Shown piece by piece: positions 25,021 to 36,048 of a DNA stretch of 64,000 bases. The notes under the pieces are model-generated. The model was not told the DNA's origin and made no database searches. It was given only the letters and a program-made list of their open reading frames with translations. Position 1 is the stretch's first letter. Every line of letters begins with the position of its first letter. The position numbers and the translations under genes were made by a program. The stretch is taken from assembly GCA_947359465.1 (NCBI GenBank), contig OX375875.1:53625583-53689582 (forward strand), read 5' to 3'. Source of the stretch: Metellina segmentata. Its lineage: Eukaryota; Arthropoda; Arachnida; Araneae; Tetragnathidae.

Positions 25021-25118
25021 TACATCCACATTTTTTTATTTATAGCTCATCATTTACTTTTGTTAGACTTTTATAGATAGTGCTCTTTAAATATAAATTT
25101 TTTTTGTCACCCTTACAG

Positions 25119-25254
25119 CTGGCACAGTCTGCATTGGGACACGTGTTCCTGCAACGCACAGACCTCAACACGGAAGGAGTGTACAGATGCGAAGTGTCCG
25201 CGGAAGCTCCGTCTTTTCAGACTGTCAGAGAGGAGAAAGAAGTCAGAGTGTACG
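25119..25254 (+). CDS. beat: beaten path (Beat) family, internal exon encoding second half of Ig domain 1
   Basis: The exon encodes 45 residues plus one base. It continues the Beat Ig domain in the right phase: 13348 ends on a whole codon and this exon starts on one. It reads LAQSALGHVFLQRTDLNTEG followed by VYRCEVSAEAPSFQTV, the Beat hallmark around the second Ig cysteine. The acceptor is CTTACAG ending at 25118, and the donor is G|GTAAGA at 25255, leaving phase 1. The second cysteine pairs with that of the exon at 13143, completing one V-type Ig fold across two exons. The next exon should encode the second Ig region with another cysteine pair; nothing like it was found in the remaining 38.7 kb. 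A Tc1-like remnant ends 98 bp upstream and a foldback element begins about 300 bp downstream, so the exon sits tightly between mobile elements. Confidence 0.93.
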
Positions 25255-25324
25255 GTAAGAGCTTCATTCAAGTATTTATAAAATAAATATGTTTACTTCA
25301 ATTGAAAATGATTCGCCAAAAGAG

Positions 25325-25545
25325 CTATAGCACAGTTTGGGAGGAGTAACGGATAAGCAACCGGAGGGTTGCGAATTCAAATCCAACCAAAGACCGTCGT
25401 GAACAAAGGGAGTTGGTGCATGTTGAACCTGTTGTGGCCTCAAATGTCCTCTCGCTGGTGTGGTGTGGAAGTTTGGAGAGTGGGGTGCCGGCTCAAGTGT
25501 CGATCACGTCGTCATCCGACTAGTTAAAATTGCCGAGGTGTGTGT
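25325..25545 (+). mobile_element. SINE-A with an alternative head
   Basis: The head GGATAAGCAACCGGAGGGTT, GCGAATTCAAATCC differs from the head of the prototype. The body is shared: TGGCCTCAAATGTCC, GGTGTGGAAGTTTGGAGAGT, GGGTGCCGGCTCAAGTG. The 3' end is cut, and the sequence runs into a TA run. Confidence 0.8.
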
Positions 25546-25557
25546 ATATATATATAT

Positions 25558-26035
25558 ATATAATTTCAAGAACACAAGAATTTCTAAAAAAATTTAACAA
25601 AAGTCTTAAAAAATAATAAAAAATGAAGAAATGTTGGTGGATCAGGGCGTCATCAGGGAGGAGCCTGACCCAAACAACATAAAATGGTGTTTTCTACATA
25701 TGAGCAGCATTAGGCTGAAAAAATTGCTCATACACTCCCCCAAACACCACCAAAAAACAAGTAAAACAAAAACAGAACAAAATACCAAAACAGAGCAGGA
25801 ACAGAACGAAATGAAACCCGAAGCCGCTTTACTTGATTTTTGGTGGTGTTTGGGGGAGTGTATGAGCAATTTTTTCAGCCTAATGCTGCTCATATGTAGA
25901 AAACACCATTTTATGTTGTTTGGGTCAGGCTCCTCCCTGATGACGCCCTGATCCACCAACATTTCTTCATTTTTTATTATGTTTTAAGACTTTTGTTACA
26001 TTTTTTTAGAAATTCTTGTGTTCTTGAAATTATAT
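25558..26035. mobile_element. Foldback element: two 208-bp inverted arms, 62-bp spacer
   Basis: Arms 25558-25765 and 25828-26035 are reverse complements with only about three mismatches seen. The ends read TATAATTTCAAGAACACAAG and the inner arm ends TTTGGGGGAGTG-type sequence. The element lies in a TA-rich target. The spacer is an imperfect AACAGAACAAAA-rich stretch. Because the arms mirror each other, the same 42-residue open frame appears on both strands; this is a symmetry artefact and not a protein. Transcripts through the intron would form a long, almost perfect hairpin. Confidence 0.93.
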
Positions 26036-26168
26036 TGCTTAGCATGCTATGTCTGCAGCTTCAGCGCGCTTGCATGGGTAGTTTCGGTTTCTGGTTAATG
26101 CACCCCGGCTGTTTGGTTATTTTTTGTTACTTTGTGTGTGTTATGTTATTTTGTATATTTTATGTTGT

Positions 26169-26400
<232 letters not shown>

Positions 26401-27475
26401 ACTACACAACGGCCTCCGTTAATCATATAGATAGAATAGACAATTAGTCTATTGGTTCAAATTGTTAAGAGTGGATGAAACCGAAATTTGTCAATTAGCA
26501 TAAAAGGTATTTAAAAAATTTCAATTAGTAAAAAAGTTTATTTTTAACGCGTTATTTCTTACATATACAATTTCAGGTTTGGGGTATTGAACAAAGAGTT
26601 GTGAAATTTGTTAGAAATGCATCTTGATAATCGCTGTATGAAACGTGCTTATACCCGAAATTACTTTCATCAGTTAACTTAACATTCTGAAATATTTTGT
26701 ACTTAATTGTTTTGTATATTGTAACTGCGCCCTTTCTCATTCTAAATTCGATCTGCACAATTCTAACTCCGTTCTTTTTGTCTTTCGAACTTATACAGCA
26801 GGCACAAGTTGACATTTTGAAAGAAATTTCTTTGTGAAATTTTAAAGTGGTGTAATTTGCGGCATGTCTCATTTTTTTATGAAACAGAAATAGCGTTTCG
26901 ATTTACTCGTTTAGCCTGCATTTCGCAATGTATGCATTTCCTGTATTCAAGTATTGAAATAGACGATTGGTGGGTTTCAGAAAATAAGATCTTTCTTAGA
27001 TGCTTGAAAAACTTTCGAGGGTAAAAATGGCATGTTTTTTATTCAGATATTTCCTTTACTCGTATTTTTCCAACCTATTCCATATGGAAAACGCTTTCTT
27101 ATTGATTATTGATTTTTGTTTTCTCTTCGAGCATGAAAATCTGAATCACGTATGAGACATCTGGTCACATTGGCATGTCGCATACGTGACGGTTTGATAT
27201 TAGCTCTTTTCGAATCGAAACAATGACAGACATACCCAAAAATTCGGGATAGGCTTACTTGAAGCGAAGATAAGTAATGAACTTTAAGTAATAAGAGATA
27301 CAGCCATTGTCGTGGCTAAAATCCGTGTGTGATTGTCCCGCAAACAATCAAATGTTGAAGATATGTTTTTCTAATGCCCTGGCCAATTGATTATTATGGC
27401 ACTACAATAGGCGAACCACTTTTCGTGGCCCGGGTATACCACTGTTGATGCATGCACGTTACACCTCACGTACAT
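26401..27475. other. No recognisable gene
   Basis: AT-rich. Open frames on the - strand (26573-26872) lack family features. Confidence 0.45.
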
Positions 27476-27479
27476 ATAA

Positions 27480-27668
27480 AACATTCTATTTACGTATTTT
27501 AAATAACGTCACACTGGAGCAATACAACCGGCTATTTCAAACATTCTTGATACAACCCGTTTAGAGAGAGGCCACATAATGTAAGACAAACTGCCATGCC
27601 TTACCCTGTATTCGAACCAGGGACCTTTCGGTCCTTAAGCAAGCCAACTCATCACTAGACCAATTGAT
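27480..27668 (-). mobile_element. Short SINE-A variant: tRNA-like head joined directly to the 3' tail
   Basis: On the - strand: head with GGTCTAGTGATGAGTTGGCT, and B box GGTTCGAATACAGGG. After a short linker it goes straight to AATAGCCGGTTGTATTGCTC, CAGTGTGACGTTATTTAAAA. The central body is missing, so this is an internally deleted or distinct short subfamily. Confidence 0.7.
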
Positions 27669-29255
27669 CTTCTAGGTACTAGATATAGATTCTGTTCCAA
27701 CCCTAGATTAGAAACCTTTATCCACTCCACAAAGTTGGCTTCCGCGGAGTGATGCCGTTATGAACGCGCGTTGCGCCAACTCCATAAAGGTATTGCTCCG
27801 CGGAACAATACTGATATGAGCGCACGCCGGAAAGTGGCAGACGACTTTCGAATAACTTTAACTTCTACTTTAATGAATATTCTGTGTGTCTTTTTTCTTG
27901 TACTGCGTTGTGTTCTTTCTTTTCTCCGTGTCTGCATTTGATGTCCATTTGATAGAATTAATTGTGTTGTCGTTTGTCCCTTACTTTCTACGCTCGCGAC
28001 AACGCAACAGAGTCATAAATACCGTTGTCACAAGTCTATCGGATATTTGTTGGACTTGGTATAGTAAAGCTCTAAATCAGTAGGAATTACAACAGCAAAA
28101 TCCTCGCCCTATAAACTTAATTGCAATAAAACTTAAGATAAAGTTTTTTATTCACACACATCAAGCACTAAAAATTTTTTAGAGAAGGGATTTCATTATA
28201 ACAGATGTAAATAAATCCCTCTAAATAATTTTGAGACTATCAATCCTCACAATTTCAAGACTGAAAATCTCATTTCAAGTATACAAGATGAGGTGTGTAT
28301 TACTGTAATACTGGGGATATAATTTTGAACGATTTGATAAACATCTCCTTGTCTGCTCCTATAGCACCTATTTCTTGGAGGACAAAACGCTTGTTGGACT
28401 TGGTTTATCAGGATGTTAGATCAGTAGGAATAAGCAACACAAAACCAAATCCTATTAACTTATTCTAATAAAATTTACGATAAAGGTTTTCTTTCACATT
28501 AAGCAATAGCAATTTCTAGATGTGTTTCATTGTAACAGGTATAAATAAATACCTCTGAATAGTTTTAAGATTTCAAAAATGGTCACAATTTCACGTACAC
28601 AAGAGGACATGTATTGCAGTTATACTGAGGCCACTTTTAAATTATTTAATAAACATTCCCTCGTCTGCTCCTATAACAGTTATTTATTTAAGGATGGAAG
28701 ACTTGTTGGACTTGATCTAGCAGGCGGATAGACCAGGAGGAACAGACAACACAAAATGTATAATCCTGTTTTTATTTTCTTCCACAAAACGTACACTTGA
28801 ACTTTCAATTCACGTGACATACTAGAGGATGCGTCCCTAAGGTATACGTCGTATATGGAATAAAATTTTTGCATAACGCTACACTGCCTTCAACGCTAGA
28901 GACCCGAAAGTGGGGAAATACTGTATAGTGTGACGACTGATTCAAAAGAAACTTGTGGCCTTTACTTTGTTTCCCCTCTAGAACAATGGGGAAAAAAGGC
29001 ACTTCGATTTGCCTAGATTGTTTTTCCGACCACCCTAGTTCGGATTTTTCTATTCCCAGAACTAGTGGGAAAAGCTGGAGTTACGAAATGAAACTTTTGT
29101 CAAAAAATATGTACGGAATGCTTGGGGACAGACTTTCTATTCTTCCAATTTATACTGTTATGTATCTAAATATATTGAAACAGACTGAAATGTTGTTATT
29201 GTTGATATAAACTACCATGAATATTTCTGCATGAGTAACGTAGGTAACTTAGGTT
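27669..29255. other. No recognisable gene; short direct repeats
   Basis: At 27735-27830 an imperfect duplication around CCGCGGA(G/A) is visible. 28080-28260, 28420-28570 and 28690-28780 share blocks (TCAGTAGGAAT, ACAACACAAAA, TTGGACTTGGT) in the same order, so an old ~300-bp tandem repeat is likely. No coding features. Confidence 0.45.
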
Positions 29256-29435
29256 GGTAGGTAGTGGAATTTACGTTACACTGGAGCAACTTAAAAGGTT
29301 GTTATTAACGATGATCCAGTATCAATTCCAAAGAGAAAGATCCGAGACCTCGTAATTTTGAACCACGGTCAAATGACGAGGTCAACCCACCTTACATAGT
29401 ACCCCTCTCCTAACTTCCACACAAGCCAAAATGCG
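29256..29435 (-). mobile_element. SINE-A body and 3' end
   Basis: The reverse complement has TTTGAACCGTGGT-type blocks: TGACCGTGGTTCAAAATTAC, GAGGT, ATTGATACTGGATCATCG and AGTGTAACGTAAATTCCACT. The tail is at the left; the head is missing. Confidence 0.8.
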
Positions 29436-30430
29436 TTCACAATTAGACGACTATGACTTTTATCAATTTAATGAACAAATAAATTTTATTTATTTTGTTT
29501 TTCTTCTATATATATTCAACACATTGCATACCTTCCGCTGTGTCTTTAAGTCAGTTCCACAAGTTGAATCTAGGGCTCAAAATATCCTAATTTTACCTAC
29601 TATAAATTCAGAAAAATCGTTATTAAAAATATGTATGAGGGAAAACATTCTTGATTGATTTAATATTTCAATTCCTCTCCCGTCACAAAGTACATAAGAT
29701 TCTTTTTATTAGTTTTTTTTAATGTATACAAATACAAAAATGAGAAAATGAACAATATTTGCAGATCTTAAGTGTTCTCCGCAAGAATAAACACCTATTT
29801 ATAGATCTAAAAAAAATACTGTTATTGTAATAAAATCTAGCTTGAAGTTCCGAATTCTACACGTGATGTGATTAGTTGGCCTATGTAAAAGTCTGTATTA
29901 CTTTTTGTTAACCTTTGGGGTGAGGATGGGATATCTTCCTTTTCCACTATTGTTCAAGTGATTTTGACATTGTGTATTTAATTATTTTATTATGTTTATA
30001 ATCTACATGGGGAGTGAGCATTTCAATAATGTCCTTTTCAATAATTCTTTAGCTTCTTGATCAGCAACTCCGTTTCTATAACTTCAATTTGACTTTAATT
30101 CATGATAGAACCATGAAATTCGTGGTTCAAATCGTGTGTTGTTAGAAGATAGAAAGTTTGAGCACAATTTGATATGAAGATATATTGTTTCTCGTGCATT
30201 GTTTATAGATTTGTTTATACATATCAAAAGGTACTTTTGAATTTTCTTTAATATAAATTATACACGAATAAAGCCGAAGTTTCGCTCTTTTCAGAATCTG
30301 TAACATACTACACTTGTACACGAGCCTGTTTTGTGAAACACTGCTTCGTTAGCTCTAGAGTAGAAAAACACAGTGACAATAGAGCCAACAAACCAAACTA
30401 ACTATTTCCTCACCACATTAACGGCACAGA
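29436..30430. other. No recognisable gene
   Basis: AT-rich. Nothing identified. Confidence 0.45.
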
Positions 30431-30439
30431 TTCGATTCC

Positions 30440-30735
30440 TGTTGCTCACATTGGGTGCATGTCCGCTCTTCTGCGGGGATCGCAATTGCACAGTTGGAAG
30501 AGCAACGTATTACCAAGCGACGAGTTCTGTCGTGGTCTCAAATGACATCAGGTTGGCGTGGTGTGAAAGTTTGGAGCGGAGTGCCAGCTCAGGTGATGAC
30601 CTCGTCATCTGACCATTGTTCAAAATTACGAGGTGTTTTCCTCGTATCTTTCTCGTCGGGATCGTTCCCGACCCTTCGTAAATAACACTATAGGGTTGCT
30701 CCAGTGTGTCATTGATTAACTATTTACCTACCTTT
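30440..30735 (+). mobile_element. SINE-A with diverged head
   Basis: The body is clear: GTCGTGGTCTCAAATGACAT, GCGTGGTGTGAAAGTTTGGA, GCCAGCTCAGGTGATGACCT, CATCTGACCATTGTTCAAAA, then a shortened end and a TATTTACCTACC tail. The head region differs from both other head types. It is followed directly by a SINE-B fragment. Confidence 0.8.
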
Positions 30736-30835
30736 CTTCTGTGTCAGTAAAACTTTCTTGGAGTGCGCATGTCTATTGACATGACGTTATCTGTCTTGTG
30801 TTTGGCACAGCTCAAATATGGCCCTTGAACCATAG
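30736..30835 (+). mobile_element. SINE-B fragment
   Basis: Blocks TTCTGTGTCAGTAAAACTTT, TGTCTATTGACATGACGTTA, GTGTTTGGCACAGCTC and AATATGGCCCTTGAACCAT. It sits between two SINE-A copies. Confidence 0.75.
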
Positions 30836-30839
30836 ACCC

Positions 30840-31090
30840 CTGAACTCAATTCAACCATAGACCATCATGGATGTGAAGGCTGATGCAGGTTACATCTGAC
30901 ACAGTCTCAGATTTCCTCACGTTGGCATAGTGTGACAGTTTGGAGAGTGGTTTGCCAGCTTAGGTGTGGACCTCGTCACCTGACTGTGGTTCAAAATTGC
31001 GAGTTGTCCTCGGACTGTCATCCATCTATTCCCGGACCATCCTTTTGTTGCACCAGTGCGTCATTAATTCAACTATCCACCTACCATATA
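30840..31090 (+). mobile_element. SINE-A copy
   Basis: The body has TTTCCTCACGTTGGCATAGT, GACAGTTTGGAGAGTGG, GTGTGGACCTCGTCACCTGA, CTGTGGTTCAAAATTGCGAG, CCAGTGCGTCATTAATTCAA and a CCACCTACC tail. It is the third of three adjacent SINEs. Confidence 0.8.
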
Positions 31091-32639
31091 ACCTAACCAG
31101 CCTCACCACGTTGATTCTTAGACAAAAGTAGCAGCTCCTCAAGTTAAACTATGTACAATTCGTGTTTCCACCCTCCTGATTTCTGTAGCTTGTATTCACA
31201 CCTACATTCCCATTCATCCACTATAAATTTCAACAAATCTATAGATAAAAAAGTCACCGGTTCACACTGATGGCTTCTTTATCCCTTTTCTTGCTGATAT
31301 TTATTGCAGATAAATCCAGTTCCCTCGCAAACAAAAAAAACGTAAAGCCGCAGAAAGGGGGGAGAAATCTGAAGTTGTCCAACCTCATATCGGATTTCAA
31401 GTCCTGCCGGTCCGATATATTCTGCCGACTCATCAATTTCATGTGGGAGGAAGGGAAGGAAAAATCAACGCGTTGAAATCTACGCTGCACTTAACACCGT
31501 TTGTCCTTTAGTTGCGTTTCCGGCCTTTTATTTATTTCCCATCCCGCCGTACTATTGCATCCGATAAAAGACCGAGATATCTCCTTTCATGTGCAAAGGT
31601 CAGTTTACTCGAAAAGGATTCCCCTCGTCAGCCGAAAGTTTTTCTGCACGTCGCTACCAAAGACAAATAAATAGATGGTTACTTTGAGGTATATTGGTCT
31701 TATCAAAAGCAACGTAGAACACTTTACCTGCTCTATATGTCTCTGGACTTCTGGGGCCGTGTAGTTGCGGAGCCATCTTCAAAGGCCTTTAAATCGAGAT
31801 TGCCCCAAAAGACCAATACTCTGCGGGCCCTGATACTTGATTGAATCGTTTGTGGGGATTTTGTTTTTGTAAGGACCCACCGTATTTTTGCCCTGGTTTC
31901 ACTGTCTTTCAATAATATATGTTGGTTTGGTGAGGGTTTAGCGATCTTTTGATGTCAGGCTGTCTGTTGCGAATTCTATTTTGTTTTGTATCAATGCTTT
32001 AGTTTTATCGATCCTCGTGGAAAAGCGACGTACGATTTTCGTAAGTTCATCCTATAAAACGCGATGATTCCAATGGTTTGTTTTGTCGCTCTAGTCAGTT
32101 TTGCTAACGATAGTTTGTTAGGCTGGATAGATCTTAAATTAATGAGCGCAAAGAGAAGAGATATTTACGAAAATTCGGTTAGGTATATGTAACGAAAACT
32201 GAAACACTTTTAGACAAATACTAGACTTTTCAGGCAGTATTTTAAAAATAAATTTGAGTTAGGCTGTCATGTATTCCATTCACAAGAGATAAAATCAAAT
32301 ACAAAATGAATGCTTAAAAGAAAAAAGTTCGGTAAAAAAAGAGAACAGTACTCGTACTTCAGAAGTAACAGGGGAATGACTTGATGTCTTAATAAATTCG
32401 ATTTAGCTTACCTGAAAATTTGAAAGCTATAAAGGGGGGTTATCAACAGTTTAACGTAAAACTAATATCGTAATAACTCGCCTCCATAGATTTCATTAGA
32501 ACTAGACTGTTCCAAAAAAAATGAAACACCTGACACCATTGTTCTATCGGAATGAAACATAATGTATGTGATGTACATTAAGAGATAATGAAATTACCAC
32601 AATATCAAATCTTGAGGTCTATTTATTATCATAAAATTA
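31091..32639. other. Mostly unique sequence; one small ORF of doubtful value at 31270-31476
   Basis: 31110-32060 is less AT-rich and looks single-copy. The + frame at 31270 has a true ATG and an N-terminus like a signal peptide (MASLSLFLLIFIADKSSSLA), then a basic 48-residue tail. A complete - frame overlaps it, and no family is recognised. It may be chance. Confidence 0.3.
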
Positions 32640-32945
32640 CATCAAAAAGGCATGTATTCGCACTGGAGAAACATTGTGGGCTATTAGCGACGGTCAGGGA
32701 TCAATTCCGAATGAAGTATGAAGGGAAAAGTAAGGACAACGCCTCGTAATTTTGTACCACGGTCCTATGACGAGGTCAAACCTGATTTGGCACCCACTCT
32801 TCAAACTTCCACACTACACAAACTTTACGGCATTTGAGGCTTAAGCAGATTTACCATGTACCAGTCCCCACGTACACGACGATCATTGGTTCCATCGAGT
32901 TTCGAACTCGCGAATCTTCAATTGCTTATCCTCTGCTAAGACCAT
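32640..32945 (-). mobile_element. SINE-A, nearly complete, third head type
   Basis: On the - strand: a head with AGAGGATAAGCAATTGAAG, GCGAGTTCGAAACTCGATGG, the linker CGTCGTGTACGTGGGGACTG, then the body with GAAGTTTGAAGAGTGGG, TGACCTCGTCATAGGACCG and GATCCCTGACCGTCGCTAAT. The 3' end is at 32640. Confidence 0.82.
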
Positions 32946-32974
32946 CGTATACACGGGGGTTTACGCACTTTAAA

Positions 32975-33185
32975 TCCGTCGTGAGCTCAAATATCTTAAC
33001 GTTGGCGTGGTGTCAAAGTTTGAAGAGTGGGGTGTCAGATCAGGTTTGACCAGGTCATCGGACTTTGGCTCAAAATTACGAGAGGTTGTCCTTGCACATT
33101 TACCTTTAGGATTGATCAAGGGCCTTCAAGAATAACCCGTTGCGTTGCTCCAGTGCGACGTTATTTACTGACCATCCAACCGAGC
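32975..33185 (+). mobile_element. SINE-A body and 3' end, inverted relative to its neighbour
   Basis: Blocks TAAATCCGTCGTGAGCTCAA, GCGTGGTGTCAAAGTTTGAA, GAGTGGGGTGTCAGATCAGG and CAGTGCGACGTTATTTACTG. It faces the copy at 32640-32945 head to head, forming an imperfect ~200-bp inverted pair. Confidence 0.8.
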
Positions 33186-34265
33186 TACGGAGGCCATAAT
33201 AGTACTTTCTGGATATATGGTCATAATTTCGAAACCTTTAATTGGATTCTTTCTACACTTACTAAATTATATTTCTAAAAGAAACACTTGTATTTTTTTT
33301 CCGAAGGAAAACTATTTCGATGCCGGGGCAAATTTCGAAATTCAATATTTTTAAATATTGTTTCATAATAAAGTTACACGCAGGAACACATAAATACAAC
33401 ACAACAGGATATGCGTGCTTTATTGTCTTATCTTTTATAAACAACTAATAATAAACAACACCATTCCCGTGAAATCGATAGACAGAAGTACAGACATCTC
33501 AGTCATTTGACCCAAATACATTTCAATTTTCACACAAACCCTTTTAAAGCCCCCTTCCCCAGAAGACGGAGGGTCATCTCTCCTCTGATGTAGTAGTACA
33601 TCCGTGAGAGTAAACATCTGAAAGGAAATTTCTGTCTATGCTTGAAAGTCTTTAGCTCCCGTGTAGAGCCACCGACTTTTGCGGCTTCCTTCAAAGGGCT
33701 ACCCGTGTTTCGGCTGCTGATACATCCTAAGGGCGCGGGAGGCTCTTTGATGTTACGGCTCATTGTTACGCTTTGGTAATGGCGCAGCAACGCTCAGGGT
33801 AACTTCCTTCATTACCTGTCTGTTACTTGTTTATGCGATGACGGGGAGTTTATGGTCCACCGCGAACCTGCAGCCCCTATTAGCTTGCTATAAACCAAAC
33901 AAGCTGTCAGGCCTCTAACAACTCACGGCGGAGTTTCGGGTTTTATTTCCTTGGTGGTCCAGGAGATGGAGTTGCAGCGTTTCTTGACTGTCAGGTGGTG
34001 TTCGAAATGAAAACACGGTGAGGAGTGGCAGTTAATGTCGCATCAACTTGTGTTGACATTAACTCTTTGATAGCAAGAGTAGAGATGCAGATTTCTGATA
34101 AGCTTTCGGAGAAAATATTCCAAGAGCAGAATAATCGAGGATTTTGTAAGGTGTGGAAACTTTTCGTTTTTAATATATCCTCAAACAGTAAAATCAATGC
34201 TTATCATGTCTCAAGACTGGAGGCAGTAGCTTAAAACTAACTTCAATTCGTGTTAAATGTAAAAT
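33186..34265. other. No recognisable gene; GC-richer unique stretch at 33530-33990
   Basis: 33530-33990 is less AT-rich and not seen elsewhere in the window. A - strand frame of 86 codons lacks family features. Conserved intronic DNA is possible but unproven. Confidence 0.4.
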
Positions 34266-34269
34266 CTCC

Positions 34270-34480
34270 AAATAGTTTCGACGCGATATCTTGTCCATCA
34301 AGATCTGATCCATTTTTCCAATGGAGTGGCGTCTCCTCAAGATTTTGACTGACGAATTTTTTATGAAGAGGCCGAGATTTGGTAAACTTACTTCTAATGA
34401 TAAGATATCTCGTGCATCAATATCTGATCAATTTTGCTAGTGACGAGATACCTAATAGAGTTAACCACCCTGAGGGTTAA
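34270..34480 (+). repeat. Dispersed repeat E ending in TTAA, copy 2
   Basis: Contains GATATCTTGTCCATCAAGA, later GATAAGATATCTCGTGCATC, AATATCTGATCAATTTTGCT, AGTGACGAGATACCT and CACCCTGAGGGTTAA. It is longer than the 10030 copy because the palindromic section is repeated. Confidence 0.65.
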
Positions 34481-34549
34481 AACTACGTAAAATAGCCTTT
34501 AAAAAGCCTTAAAAAGTCGCTTTTTTCCCCTTTTGTTTAAAAAAAATAT

Positions 34550-35021
<472 letters not shown>

Positions 35022-35115
35022 ATCGGCCATCCTGATGATCTTTCGTCCTCGAAAGGAACACGACAAACCTAAAAAAAAAACACAAAACAGTATCTGGGAA
35101 TACATTGATTCAGTA

Positions 35116-36048
35116 TTAGTTATTGAACCACGACTTCATATGGTCAGCTGCTGTCGACGTCAAGTTCGGTCCTTCATGGTTTTCAACTTTCTCAACGTCA
35201 TAGCGATCATGGGGTTTCACTTTCTTCACTCGATATGGTCCTAAGAATTTCGGTCGTAATTTCATTCCGACACCAAATTGAGTCCGCTGAATAGCAATAA
35301 GATCGCCCTCTTTGTATTGATGAGGTTTCTTCCTCTTCTTATCATACGTTCTTTTATTCTCTTCCTGAATTTTTAGGATATTCTCTTTGGCATCGTCTCT
35401 TAATTTCTTCCTCTTCTCTAGAAAAACTTCAGTATATTCTTCTTCTAAAAGCTGGACTATCTTGAGATCTTCTTTGTTTCGCATTTTCACACCTGTCAAA
35501 AGTTCGAAGGGTGTCCATCTTGTGTTTCTGGAGGTTGTACTATTGAGTATTCTTTGTACGGCGTCAACGTGTTTGAACCATTTGATCGGTTCTTCAATTG
35601 AAAGTTTGGATAACACTGGAATCAGGGTTTTGTGCATTCTTTCTACTTGTCCATTGCCTCTTGGGATTCCTGTTGTGATTTTTAGGTGTTCAATCCCGTT
35701 TTCGCAACAAAAATCTGTAAATTCTTTAGATGTAAAAGCGGATCCTCTATCCGAGATTATCCTCGCAGGATTTCCAAAACTATTTTGTTGTTGTTTGAGT
35801 TTATTTATTGCGTCACCTGATGTCGTAGATTTGGTAGGATATAACCAAGTGAATTTTGTGAATGCGTCTACTACCGTGAAGATATACTGATAGTTCTTAG
35901 ATGTTGAAGGTAACGGACCTATGAAATCAATGTGATAAGTGTATAATGGAACGTCCTCTTTAGGAATTGGATTTAGAAATCCTTCAGCCTTTCCTAGCTT
36001 CTTATTACTGAGTATGCACACACACACACACACACACATGGTACACAA
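35116..36048 (-). pseudogene. Ty3/Gypsy integrase catalytic core and C-terminus, frame-separated
   Basis: 310 codons. The first 11 are just the translated microsatellite. The core has the D,D(35)E triad: D41 (in YHIDFIGPLP), D100 (in IISDRGSAF) and E136 (in GNGQVER). The C-terminal part carries the LRPKFLGPYRV-type GPY/F motif that marks Ty3/Gypsy integrases. No chromodomain is seen. It overlaps the upstream Pol frame by 55 bp through the (CA)n tract, so it is separated from RT only by that expansion. Confidence 0.93.

Larger units (their letters stand above)
13349..25118 (+). other. beat intron between the two Ig-1 exons (11,770 bp, phase 0)
   Basis: It is bounded by a GTAAGT donor and a CTTACAG acceptor, and the protein joins in frame across it into the Beat family pattern. 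It contains at least six separate mobile-element insertions or remnants (hAT MITE, SINE, TTAA MITE, Helitron-like plus MITE, Tc1-like) and two minisatellites. No other coding exon was recognised in it on either strand. Confidence 0.85.

Noticed and set aside
25631..25962. Two 106-codon frames on opposite strands with identical 42-residue starts
   Set aside because: They arise from the mirror symmetry of the foldback arms; starts are non-ATG and no family is recognised.
35387..35890. 167-codon + frame
   Set aside because: Shadow of the Ty3 integrase frame on the opposite strand.
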